64,000 bases of DNA from the NCBI RefSeq assembly GCF_008705135.1, contig NZ_CP023694.1:7973001-8037000 (forward strand), read 5' to 3'. Each line of letters starts with the position of its first letter. The stretch's first letter is position 1. The notes beneath the pieces are model-generated. The model made no database searches and was not told the DNA's origin. It saw only the letters and a list, made by a program, of their open reading frames with translations. Made by a program: the position numbers and the translations under genes. The DNA comes from Streptomyces coeruleorubidus (GTDB lineage Bacteria > Actinomycetota > Actinomycetes > Streptomycetales > Streptomycetaceae). Shown one piece after another: positions 8,253 to 16,146 of this stretch.

Positions 8253-8681
8253 ATGGAAAGAACAGTAGAGTTTTACACAGTGAAACGTGGCGACACGCTC
8301 GGTAAGATCGCGGTTATGCACCGCGTGACGCTGGACCAGATTCTGGAGTGGAACCCCCAGATCACGAATCCGGATATCATCCATCCCGGACAGCGGATCC
8401 GCGTGGCTCCAGAAATGCACCATGGTGGCGACGAACCCTTTCCGGGCGCCGACTTCTTCCAGTCCTCCGTGACCAGCCCGATCATCGAGGCCATGGGCTT
8501 CCGCCTCATCGAGGAGGGCTGCTCGGCGTACGCCGACGGGCCCGACTCGCAGTGGAGCGAGGCGGACCGGAAGTCGTACTCGAATTGGCAGCACAAACTC
8601 GGATTCACGGGCCGGGACGCTGACGGCACGCCGGGCCGGAAGTCGTGGGAGAGGCTGCACGTGCCCGCCGTCTTCGAGTGA
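8253..8681 (+). CDS. LysM domain peptidoglycan-binding protein without signal peptide
   Basis: A 142-residue protein with an N-terminal LysM domain (about 5-52: YTVKRGDTLGKIAVMHRVTL, NPDIIHPGQRIRV) and a C-terminal peptidoglycan-binding segment (ADRKSYSNWQHKLGF, DADGTPGRKSWERLHVP) like that found in streptomycete lysozyme and endolysin-type proteins. No catalytic domain or signal peptide is visible. The first dozen codons (AGA, ACA, GTA, TTT) are atypically AT-rich for this genome and the upstream 95 bp is AT-rich, which could aid initiation or hint at transfer. Its stop overlaps the GTG of the next gene, so the two are translated together. Confidence 0.85.
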   Translation: MERTVEFYTVKRGDTLGKIAVMHRVTLDQILEWNPQITNPDIIHPGQRIRVAPEMHHGGDEPFPGADFFQSSVTSPIIEAMGFRLIEEGCSAYADGPDSQWSEADRKSYSNWQHKLGFTGRDADGTPGRKSWERLHVPAVFE

Positions 8682-9889
8682 CCGGCACCGTTCCGGGCCG
8701 GCCGCCGCGGACCGCATGGCGCGCACGGGCGAAAACCCGGATCGCCTATCTCGAAGCACAGCTGGAACGCGAGAGCGTCCGACCCTGCCCCGAAGACCGT
8801 ATGACGCTCGTCGACGGAATGCGGAGCCATCTGGAAAAAGCCGGCTCGGCTGCCGACGAGGATTTCGGATGGCGGCGCATGTGGTCGGGGTCGGCCGCCC
8901 GTGAAGGCGTCTGGTCGAATATCCGCAGCGCGGAGGTGACGCTCCTCCAACTGGTGTCCGACGAGGAAGCCGCCGGCCGCGCCAGTGAGGTCATGGCGCT
9001 GGTCAAGGATCATCTGGCCACCGACGACCCACGACGGGTCCGTCTCGCCCGGCGGCTCCGCTCCGTCATCTCCGGCGAGATCTCCTCGAGCGACCGGGAC
9101 CTCATGGTCCGGGCGCTCGACGCCGCGTACAACGCCCTGGACGACGAACTGGCCCGGGTGCGCAGCCTGCGCAACATCCTGTGGGCCGCGACGTTCCTCG
9201 TCCTGCTCGGCGTGGCGGGCCTCGCCGTCTACGGCTGGTTCTTCCCCCAGTCACTGAGCATGTGCTTCACGCCCAAAGTGAGCCCCGGGGACGCGAGCGG
9301 GATCGATGTCGTGTGCCCCACCGCGGAGTATCACGACGTGCCGGCGAACACCCCTGCCAGCGAGCGGGCCCAGTCGAGGGACATCCTCACCGTCGAGATC
9401 GCCGGGCTCGCCGGCGCGGCACTCACCGTCATCGCCTCACTGCGCCGCATCCGGGGCACCGACTCCCCCTACATGCTGCCCCTGGCGTCGGCGGTGCTGA
9501 AGTTCCCCACCGGCGCCCTCTCCGCCTTCCTCGGACTGCTGCTGATCCGGGGCGCCTTCGTCCCCGGGCTCAGTGATCTCGACAGCAGGGCGCAGGTCCT
9601 CGGCTGGGCCGCGGCCTTCGGCGCCGCCCAGCATCTCGTGACCCGACTGGTCGACGACCGTGCCCAGATGACGCTGGCGGAGGTGGGCAGGACGACCGAC
9701 GCCGTGATCGACCCCGAGAGAGCCGCGGTGAGGGAGAGCAACCTGCTGGGAGAGACGACCGGGGCGTCCGGACCGCCGACCGCCTTCGAGGACGGCGCGG
9801 GACCGCACGAAGGGCCGCAGGAGAGGGTGCGCGAGGGAGCGCACCGGGACGACGAGGCGGAGGGGTCTCGTCCGCGAGCCGGGCCCTGA
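8678..9889 (+). CDS. Hypothetical four-helix membrane protein coupled to the LysM protein
   Basis: A 403-residue protein I do not recognise. The first 160 residues are charged and helical. Hydrophobic segments follow at about 167-188, 236-255, 268-296 and 306-325, and the C-terminal 75 residues are Glu/Arg/Asp-rich. Between the first two membrane segments lies a loop of about 45 residues with two Cys (MCFTPK and VVCPTAEY), which may form an extracytoplasmic disulfide. GTG 8678 overlaps the LysM gene stop (GTGA); the frame extends 11 codons further upstream into that gene without a ribosome site. The coupling suggests a joint envelope function, which is inference. Confidence 0.8.
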   Translation: MTGTVPGRPPRTAWRARAKTRIAYLEAQLERESVRPCPEDRMTLVDGMRSHLEKAGSAADEDFGWRRMWSGSAAREGVWSNIRSAEVTLLQLVSDEEAAGRASEVMALVKDHLATDDPRRVRLARRLRSVISGEISSSDRDLMVRALDAAYNALDDELARVRSLRNILWAATFLVLLGVAGLAVYGWFFPQSLSMCFTPKVSPGDASGIDVVCPTAEYHDVPANTPASERAQSRDILTVEIAGLAGAALTVIASLRRIRGTDSPYMLPLASAVLKFPTGALSAFLGLLLIRGAFVPGLSDLDSRAQVLGWAAAFGAAQHLVTRLVDDRAQMTLAEVGRTTDAVIDPERAAVRESNLLGETTGASGPPTAFEDGAGPHEGPQERVREGAHRDDEAEGSRPRAGP

Positions 9890-9896
9890 CCGGCCG

Positions 9897-9917
9897 CCCG
9901 CTCACCGTTTGAGCGGG
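9897..9917. terminator. Hairpin at a convergent gene junction
   Basis: CCCGCTCA (9897-9904) and TGAGCGGG (9910-9917) form a perfect 8-bp stem with a 5-base loop, between the stop of the membrane-protein gene and covering the stop of the transporter gene. Its position suits a bidirectional terminator; there is no U-tract, as is common in this genus. Confidence 0.5.
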
Positions 9918-11191
9918 GTGTGCGCCGTCTCCGGCAGCCGCAGGTACACCAGCGACGACAGCAGGCAGAGCACCGCGACGTACCAGGGGAAGAGCCCGGC
10001 GTGGCCCATCTCCTTGAACAGCGTGCCCACGTACGGAGCCGTGCCGCCGAAGAGGGCGACCGTCAGCGAGTAGGGAAAGCCGATGCCGGCCGCGCGCACC
10101 CGCGGCGGGAAGATCTCCGCGTTCACGGCCGCGCTGATCGAGGTGAACCCGGTCAGCAGCACCATGCCGGCGCACTGCACGAGCAGCAGTACCGCGAACG
10201 AGTCGCGCAGAGCGTGCAGCAGGGGCACCGTGAGCAGGGCGAAGCCCAGGCCGAAGAAGAGGAGCAGGGGGCGGCGGCCGAAGCGGTCCGACAGGAGGCC
10301 GCCGAGGGGTTGCAGCAGGGCGAAGAAGGCCAGTGAGATCGTGCCCGCGAGCAGGGCGTCCGACTTCTCCAGCCCCGCGTTGAGTTCGGCGTACGTCGGA
10401 AGGTACGACGTCCACGTGTAGTAGGCGATGGTGCCGCCCGCCGTGATGCCGCCGATGAGGAGGGACTCGCGCGGGTGCCGGCGCAGCGCCTCGAACAGGC
10501 CGGGACGCGGGGCCTGCTGCTGCTCGGCGCTGCGGGTCTCCTGCGCGCCCTGCCGGATCCAGAAGCCGACCAGGCTCAGCACCGCCCCGAGTACGAACGG
10601 GACGCGCCAGCCCCAGCCGTTCATCTGCCCGTCGCTCAGCGTGTCCACGAGCAGCGTGGCGATGCCGGAGGCGACGAGCTGACCCACGGTCGTCGACACG
10701 TACTGGAAGCTGGAGAACAGCCCGCGCCTGCCGGGGCCCGCCGACTCCACCAGGAAGGTCGTCGAGGCCGCGAACTCGCCGCCCACGGACAGGCCTTGCA
10801 GCAGCCGCGCCAGGACGAGGATCACCGGCGCCAGCACCCCCGCCGCCGCGTACGTCGGGGTCAGCCCGACGAGCAGGCTGCTGCCGCCCATCAGCAGGAT
10901 GGTGACCGTCAGCGCGGCCCGCCGCCCGTGCCGGTCCGCGACCGCCCCCATCAGCAGCCCGCCGACCGGCCGCATGAAGAAGCCCACCGCGAACACCGCG
11001 AACGTGGACAGCAGCGGCACCAGCGAGTTGTCCGCGCTCTTCGGGAAGACCTGGGCGGCGATGTAGGTGGCCAGAAACGTGTAGGCGTACCAGTCGTACC
11101 ACTCCACGGCGTTGCCCACGGAGGCGGCGAGGAGCTGGCGAACGGGCCGTTTCGTCGGCGGGGAGGCCGTCTGGGTCTCTGTCACGTCCAT
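9902..11191 (-). CDS. MFS transporter, metabolite:H+ symporter (MHS) family
   Basis: A 429-residue twelve-helix transporter. The first helix contains SVGNAVEWYDWYAYTFLATY, the hallmark of the MHS subfamily (alpha-ketoglutarate, shikimate, proline/betaine and citrate symporters), and loop 2-3 has VGGLLMGAVADRHGRRAAL. RQGAQETRSAE marks the central loop. ATG 11191 follows GGGGAGGGTC; upstream codons are non-coding in character. It is monocistronic and divergent from the phospholipase C gene. The substrate is unknown. A second MHS transporter lies at 18952-20268. Confidence 0.85.
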   Translation of the reverse strand: MDVTETQTASPPTKRPVRQLLAASVGNAVEWYDWYAYTFLATYIAAQVFPKSADNSLVPLLSTFAVFAVGFFMRPVGGLLMGAVADRHGRRAALTVTILLMGGSSLLVGLTPTYAAAGVLAPVILVLARLLQGLSVGGEFAASTTFLVESAGPGRRGLFSSFQYVSTTVGQLVASGIATLLVDTLSDGQMNGWGWRVPFVLGAVLSLVGFWIRQGAQETRSAEQQQAPRPGLFEALRRHPRESLLIGGITAGGTIAYYTWTSYLPTYAELNAGLEKSDALLAGTISLAFFALLQPLGGLLSDRFGRRPLLLFFGLGFALLTVPLLHALRDSFAVLLLVQCAGMVLLTGFTSISAAVNAEIFPPRVRAAGIGFPYSLTVALFGGTAPYVGTLFKEMGHAGLFPWYVAVLCLLSSLVYLRLPETAHTPLKR

Positions 11192-11354
11192 GACCCTCCC
11201 CGGACGATGCCCCGGCACACCTCACGTACCGGCGACCTTCACACGAGTGTCACCGGCCCCTTCCTTGACGTTCGGTGTCCCTGAAACACTCCTTCCGCGC
11301 AGATTCCGTCACGTTCCGGCCATCCCGTACCTCAGCATGAGAGGTTTGTCCTTC

Positions 11355-13406
11355 ATGTCCGAAGTCAACCGGCGCCGCTTTCTCCAACTCGCGGGTGCCA
11401 CCACGGCCTTCAGCGCGCTGTCCGCCAGCATCCAGCGCGCCGCCGCGCTCCCGGCCAATCACCGCACCGGTTCGATCGACGATGTCGAGCACGTCGTCGT
11501 CCTGATGCAGGAGAACCGTTCGTTCGACCACTACTTCGGCACCCTGAGAGGCGTCCGCGGCTTCGGCGACCCGCGTCCGGTCACCCTCGACAACGGCAAA
11601 CCGATATGGCACCAGGAGAAGGACGGCAAGGAGATCCTGCCCTTCCACCCGGACGCCGACGACCTCGGCATGCAGTTCCTGGAAGGCCTGCCGCACTCCT
11701 GGCCCGACGGCCAGCAGGCCTACAGCGGCGGCAAGTACGACAAGTGGCTGCCCGCCAAGGGCACCACGACCATGGCGTACCTGACCCGCGAGGACATCCC
11801 CTTCCACTACGCCCTCGCCGACGCCTTCACCGTCTGCGACGCCTACCACTGCTCGTTCATCGGCTCCACCGACCCGAACCGCTACTACATGTGGTCCGGC
11901 TACACGGGCAACGACGGCACCGGCGGCGGCCCGGTCCTCGGCAACGACGAACTCGGCTACGGCTGGACGACCTACCCCGAGCGCCTGGAGCGGGCCGGCA
12001 TCTCCTGGAAGATCTACCAGGACATCGGCGACGGCCTCGACGCGAAGGGCTCCTGGGGCTGGATCGAGGACGCCTACCGCGGCAACTACGGTGACAACTC
12101 GCTGCTGTACTTCAACAAGTACCGCAACGCCCAGCCCGGCGATCCCTGGTACGACAAGGCCCGTACCGGCACGAACGCCAAGGCCGGCGACGGCTACTTC
12201 GACCTGCTGAAGGCCGACGTCAAGGCCGGCAAGCTGCCGCAGATCTCCTGGATCGCCGCCCCCGAGGCCTTCAGTGAGCACTCCAACTGGCCGTCGAACT
12301 ACGGCGCCTGGTACATCGCCCAGGTCCTGGACGCCCTCACCGCCAATCCGGAGGTCTGGTCGAAGACGGCCCTGTTCATCACCTACGACGAGAACGACGG
12401 CTTCTTCGACCACGTCGTGCCGCCCCTGCCGCCGAAGGACGCCTCCCGCGGCAAGTCCACCGTCGACGTGTCCCTCGACCTCTTCCCGGGCGACGGCAAG
12501 AACACGGCCGGCCCCTACGGTCTCGGACCCCGGGTGCCGATGCTGGTCGTCTCGCCGTGGAGCAAGGGCGGATACGTCTGCTCGGAGACGTTCGACCACA
12601 CCTCCATCCTGCGGTTCATGGAACGCCGCTTCGGCGTGCGCGAGAGCAACATCTCGCCATGGCGCCGGGCGATCTGCGGTGACCTGACCTCCGCGTTCGA
12701 CTTCTCCCGCAAGGACACGCGCCCCGCCCTGCTGCCCGGCACCGACGAGTACGAGCCGCAGGACCGCGAACGCCACCCCGACTACAAGCCCACCCCGCCC
12801 GCCGACCCGCGCATGCCCCGGCAGGAACGCGGCCTGCGCCGCGCCCGGCCGCTGAAGTACGCACCGCACGTGGACGCCTCGGTCGACCCGGCGGCCGGCA
12901 AGCTCACCCTCGCCTTCGCCTCCGGGCCGAAGGCCGGCGCCGCCTTCCACGTCACCTCCGGCAACCGCGCCGACGGCCCCTGGATGTACACCACCGAGGC
13001 CGGCAAGACCCTCTCCGACACCTGGAACTCGGCCTGGTCGGCGGGCTCGTACGACCTGACCGTGCACGGCCCGAACGGCTTCGTGCGGGTCTTCAGGGGG
13101 TCGAACAGGACGGCCGGCTGCGAGGTCACCGCACGCCACACCGGTGACGACATCGAGCTGACCTTCACCAACAAGGGCTCCGGCACGGCACGGCTGAAGC
13201 TCTCCGACGGTTACGGCGGCCGGCCCTCGACCGTCACCGTCCGGCCCGGCGCCAAGGTAAGGCGGACCGTCGACCTCGCCGCGGGCCGCCGCTGGTACGA
13301 CCTGACCGTCACCGCCGAGGGCGACGCGGCGTTCCTGCGGCGGTTCGCGGGACACGTCGAGAACGGGCAGCCGGGCGTGAGCGACCCGGCGTTCATCACC
13401 GCGTAG
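11355..13406 (+). CDS. Phosphocholine-specific phospholipase C, Tat-exported
   Basis: A 683-residue secreted phospholipase C (EC 3.1.4.3 type), predicted to hydrolyse phosphatidylcholine or sphingomyelin outside the cell. The Tat signal has NRRRFLQLAG at residues 5-14. The catalytic phosphoesterase domain begins with VVLMQENRSFDHYFG and contains SFIGSTDPNRYY, FITYDENDGFFDHVVPP and EAFSEHSN. Two C-terminal DUF756-type beta domains follow (about 510-680). Length is that of the full family. ATG 11355 has GAGAGG ten bases upstream; ATG 11337 is in frame but has no ribosome site. In streptomycetes such enzymes are often phosphate-regulated, but no convincing PHO box was seen. The last 11 bp overlap the convergent exporter gene. 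Confidence 0.9.
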   Translation: MSEVNRRRFLQLAGATTAFSALSASIQRAAALPANHRTGSIDDVEHVVVLMQENRSFDHYFGTLRGVRGFGDPRPVTLDNGKPIWHQEKDGKEILPFHPDADDLGMQFLEGLPHSWPDGQQAYSGGKYDKWLPAKGTTTMAYLTREDIPFHYALADAFTVCDAYHCSFIGSTDPNRYYMWSGYTGNDGTGGGPVLGNDELGYGWTTYPERLERAGISWKIYQDIGDGLDAKGSWGWIEDAYRGNYGDNSLLYFNKYRNAQPGDPWYDKARTGTNAKAGDGYFDLLKADVKAGKLPQISWIAAPEAFSEHSNWPSNYGAWYIAQVLDALTANPEVWSKTALFITYDENDGFFDHVVPPLPPKDASRGKSTVDVSLDLFPGDGKNTAGPYGLGPRVPMLVVSPWSKGGYVCSETFDHTSILRFMERRFGVRESNISPWRRAICGDLTSAFDFSRKDTRPALLPGTDEYEPQDRERHPDYKPTPPADPRMPRQERGLRRARPLKYAPHVDASVDPAAGKLTLAFASGPKAGAAFHVTSGNRADGPWMYTTEAGKTLSDTWNSAWSAGSYDLTVHGPNGFVRVFRGSNRTAGCEVTARHTGDDIELTFTNKGSGTARLKLSDGYGGRPSTVTVRPGAKVRRTVDLAAGRRWYDLTVTAEGDAAFLRRFAGHVENGQPGVSDPAFITA

Positions 13407-14343
13407 CCGAGGTGAGGTGCCCCGGATCGTGCGGCCGGGGCACCAGCGCCGGTTCGGCCGTGGCCGAACCGGGTTCCAGCGCCAGGACGGCGGCCACCGG
13501 ATGGTCGTCGTCCGCCGGGGCGGCCGCGGGCGTCGCCCGGCTGAGCAGCACCACGCCCCAGGACGCCAGGCCGCCCCCGGCGAGCGCCAGCAGCACGCCC
13601 GCCGGACCGCCCTGGAGGCGTTCGCCCAGCAGCGACAGGCCGATCACCGCGGCGGCCAGCGGGTTGGCCAGGGTCACCACCGCGAGCGGGCCGCCGAGAC
13701 CGCCCCGGTAGGCCGTCTGCGACAGCAGCAGCCCGCCGGCCGCGAAGGCCGCCACGAGCAGTGCCACCCCGATCACCTGGACGCTCAGCAGCGGACCGGA
13801 CCGGTCCGTCGCCGCCACCGTCACGGTCTGCGTGAGGGCCGAGGCGACCCCGGAGGCCACGCCGGACGCGCTCGCGTGACGCAGCCCCGGGCGGGCGCCC
13901 GGCCGGGACAGCACCCCGATAACGGCCGCGGTCGCGCCCGCGACCGCCAGTGCCTCGGGGACACTCAGCACGTCGTCGGGCGCCGGACCGGACGCCGTGA
14001 CCAGGATCGCGCCCAGGCCGAGCAGCGTCAGCGCGGTGCCCCTCCACTCGACGGGGCTCACCCGCCGCCCGGCGAGGCGCGCGCCCATCGGCACGGCCGC
14101 GACCAGGGTGAGCGCGCCGAGCGGCTGGACCACGGTCAGCGGACCGTACTTCAGTGCCACGACGTGTAGCAGCGCGGCAGCCGCGTTCAGCCCGACCGAC
14201 CACCACCAGGCGACACTGCCGAGCAGCCGCAGCGTGCCCGCACCGGGCGAGCGGGAGGCGAGCCGCTCCTGGGCGACCGCGGCGGCCGCGTAGGCGACGG
14301 CGGAGACGAGGGACAGGACCACGGCGACGAGGACGGCGCTCAT
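13396..14343 (-). CDS. DMT-superfamily (EamA/NIPA-like) membrane transporter
   Basis: A 315-residue protein with about nine to ten hydrophobic segments, including VAVVLSLVSAVAYAAAAVAQ, LKYGPLTVVQPLGALTLVAA and VVTLANPLAAAVIGLSLLGE, the paired repeats of drug/metabolite exporters and NIPA-like proteins. A hydrophilic 45-residue tail closes it. ATG 14343 overlaps the stop of the PAP2 gene (ATGA), so both are translated from one transcript that starts next to the TetR operators. The substrate is unknown. Confidence 0.82.
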   Translation of the reverse strand: MSAVLVAVVLSLVSAVAYAAAAVAQERLASRSPGAGTLRLLGSVAWWWSVGLNAAAALLHVVALKYGPLTVVQPLGALTLVAAVPMGARLAGRRVSPVEWRGTALTLLGLGAILVTASGPAPDDVLSVPEALAVAGATAAVIGVLSRPGARPGLRHASASGVASGVASALTQTVTVAATDRSGPLLSVQVIGVALLVAAFAAGGLLLSQTAYRGGLGGPLAVVTLANPLAAAVIGLSLLGERLQGGPAGVLLALAGGGLASWGVVLLSRATPAAAPADDDHPVAAVLALEPGSATAEPALVPRPHDPGHLTSATR

Positions 14344-15200
14344 CGGCCCGCTCCCGCGAGCGCCTGCTCCTCGGCCCGGACCTGGGTCTGGGCCTGGGCC
14401 GGTGCGAGCCTGCCCTGCGCGCGGCCCGCCGTCGTCACGGTGCGATGCGGCGAGCGAAGCGAGATGGGGGTCCCCCCGGACGAAGTCTGGGGGAGAATTG
14501 CCGCGAAGGCGAGACCCAGCAAGGCGCTCGCCACGATCGCGTCGAGCCAGTAGTGGTTCGCGGTGCCGACGATCACCAGCAGCGTCAGCAGGGGGTGCAG
14601 CAGCCACAGCCAGCGCCACCGCGAGCGGGTCGCCACGATCAGGCCGACCGCCACCATCAGGGCCCAGCCGAAGTGCAGCGACGGCATCGCCGCGAACTGG
14701 TTCGACAGGGAGTCGGTCGCGGGACTGCCGTACACCGACGGGCCGTACACCCGCGCCGTGTCCACCAGCCCGGTCGCGGCCAGCATGCGCGGTGGGGCGA
14801 GCGGGAACAGCAGATGCAGCACCAGGGCGGCGGCGGTGACCGCGGCCAGGACCCGGCGGGCCCATACGTAGTGGGCCGGGCGGCGCAGGTAGAGCCAGAT
14901 CAGGAAGGCGGCGGTGGCCGGGAAGTGGACGGCCGCGTAGTAGGTGTTCGCGAGGTGCACCAGGCCCTCGCCGTGCAGCAGCAGGGACTGCACCGCCCCC
15001 TCGCCGGGCAGCCGGACCGCTCGTTCGAAGTCCCACACGCGGTACGCGTTGTGGAAGGCCTCGACTGTGTGACCCGTGGCCAGCTGCCGGCCGAGCTTGT
15101 AGACGAGGAAGAGCCCTGCGACGAGCAGGAGCTCCCGGACGAGCGGCGGTCGCGCTATCGCGTCGGACCCCGCCGGCGCAGGCTCGGTGCGGGCATTCAT
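14340..15200 (-). CDS. PAP2-family (Aur1-like) membrane phosphatase
   Basis: A 286-residue protein with six membrane segments. The PAP2 motifs are AMPSLHFGWALM (171-182) and ANHYWLDAIVA (214-224), giving the catalytic His pair and Asp; the first motif is weak, as in inositol-phosphorylceramide synthase-like proteins. Residues about 235-254 (LPQTSSGGTPISLRSP) are encoded by a dispersed palindromic repeat that has landed in the 3' end, so the natural C-terminus probably was at about residue 235 and the remaining 50 residues are acquired. It is the first gene of a two-gene unit with the DMT exporter and is divergent from the TetR gene, its probable repressor. Confidence 0.85.
   Translation of the reverse strand: MNARTEPAPAGSDAIARPPLVRELLLVAGLFLVYKLGRQLATGHTVEAFHNAYRVWDFERAVRLPGEGAVQSLLLHGEGLVHLANTYYAAVHFPATAAFLIWLYLRRPAHYVWARRVLAAVTAAALVLHLLFPLAPPRMLAATGLVDTARVYGPSVYGSPATDSLSNQFAAMPSLHFGWALMVAVGLIVATRSRWRWLWLLHPLLTLLVIVGTANHYWLDAIVASALLGLAFAAILPQTSSGGTPISLRSPHRTVTTAGRAQGRLAPAQAQTQVRAEEQALAGAGR
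14446..14498. repeat. Dispersed palindromic (REP-like) Streptomyces repeat inside the PAP2 gene
   Basis: This 53-bp segment contains GAGCGAAGCGAGATGGGGG and then CCCCCGGAC-GAA-GTCTGGGGG, a 9-bp stem with a GAA loop. The unit of a GAAGCGAG block plus a GGGGGTCCCCCC core plus a hairpin resembles a short repeat I know to recur in many Streptomyces genomes, usually between genes. Here it is in frame within the coding sequence. Confidence 0.6.
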
Positions 15201-15231
15201 CCCCCGGCCCTTTCGGTGACGGTACTGCTGT

Positions 15232-15300
15232 TATCGGTACGAGTGCGTACCGATACGCCAGTGTACCGATACGGCGGCGTACCGGTACACTGGCGTATCG
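15232..15300. promoter_or_regulatory. Nested inverted-repeat operators between PAP2 and TetR genes
   Basis: Two overlapping palindromes fill the divergent promoter region. The first is TATCGGTAC (15232-15240), six bases, GTACCGATA (15247-15255), perfect. The second has 22-base arms at 15251-15272 and 15279-15300 around a GGCGGC centre, with a single mismatch. The decamer GTACCGATAC or its complement recurs through both. This is the expected form of a TetR operator and would block both promoters. Confidence 0.75.
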
Positions 15301-15366
15301 ATAGACGAACGACACACCGCCGGCCGGGAATTTTCCGGCCGCCCGAGGAAGCCAGGAGCACAGCCC

Positions 15367-15975
15367 ATGACGTCGCAGGCTGCGGACCGGCCCGAGCCGG
15401 CCGGTTCCTCGCGCCGCTCCAAGATCACGCCCGAGCGTGAGCAGGAGTTCTACGACGCCGTGCTGGAGCAGCTCCGCGAGTGCGGCTACGACTCCGTCAC
15501 CATGGAGGGGATCGCGGCCAGCACCCGGTGCAGCAAGTCCACGCTCTACCGGCAGTGGAAGACCAAGCCCCAGTTCGTGGCGGCGGCGCTGCGCTCACAC
15601 CGGCGGACGCGCTGCATCGACACCGGCTCGCTCGCGGACGACCTGCGCGAGGCCGCCCGGGCCGCGGGCGAGCTGTCGGGCCGGGACACCAGGCTGCTCC
15701 AGGCGCTCGCCCATGCCGCGCCCCAGGACCCCGAGCTGAAGCGCGCGTTGCGCGAGGCGCTGGTCGAACCGGAGATCGCCGCGCTCAAGGAGATCATCCG
15801 GCGCGGGGTCGAACGCGGGGAGGTGCCCGCCGATCACCCGGCGCTGGAGTACATCCCCGCGCAGATGTTCGGCGTCCTGCGCATCCGGCCCGTCCTGGAG
15901 GGCGAGGACGCGGACCCGGAGTATCTGGTGCGATTCGTGGAGGCGGCGGTGCTGCCGGCACTCGGCCTCACCTGA
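15367..15975 (+). CDS. TetR-family transcriptional regulator
   Basis: A 202-residue repressor. The helix-turn-helix is at about 44-65 (VTMEGIAASTRCSKSTLYRQ), and the C-terminal ligand-binding part resembles the TetR_C_11 type (ALIDPEL-like QDPELKRALREALVEPEI). ATG 15367 has AGGAG about ten bases upstream. It is transcribed away from the PAP2/DMT pair across 166 bp filled with palindromic operators, so it probably represses those membrane genes and itself. Confidence 0.9.
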   Translation: MTSQAADRPEPAGSSRRSKITPEREQEFYDAVLEQLRECGYDSVTMEGIAASTRCSKSTLYRQWKTKPQFVAAALRSHRRTRCIDTGSLADDLREAARAAGELSGRDTRLLQALAHAAPQDPELKRALREALVEPEIAALKEIIRRGVERGEVPADHPALEYIPAQMFGVLRIRPVLEGEDADPEYLVRFVEAAVLPALGLT

Positions 15976-16055
15976 GACCCGGGCCGCCGTCCACGGGATG
16001 ACCGGACGGCGACCCGACCGCGCCGACCCGTGGGGACGGGGGCGGCGCGCACCCC

Positions 16056-16104
16056 CGGCCGGGTGGGGTTCCCCTGTGAGCGGCGGGGGCGCCCCACCCG
16101 GCCG
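16056..16104. terminator. Long hairpin between convergent TetR and DUF2510 genes
   Basis: A perfect 13-bp GC stem, CGGCCGGGTGGGG (16056-16068) with its complement at 16092-16104, and a 23-base loop able to fold further. It lies between two converging stop codons and fits a bidirectional terminator. Confidence 0.6.
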
Positions 16105-16146
16105 ACAGTGTCCGGGTCCCTTGTGGTCCGGCTGCGTCCGGTCCGG

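Noticed and set aside
11192..11354. Possible PHO box upstream of phospholipase C
   Set aside because: Some TCAC elements are present but not two 11-bp direct repeats with the expected spacing.
11250..13355. A 701-codon minus-strand frame opposite phospholipase C
   Set aside because: Mirror frame caused by high third-position GC; Val/Gly/Asp-rich with no domain.
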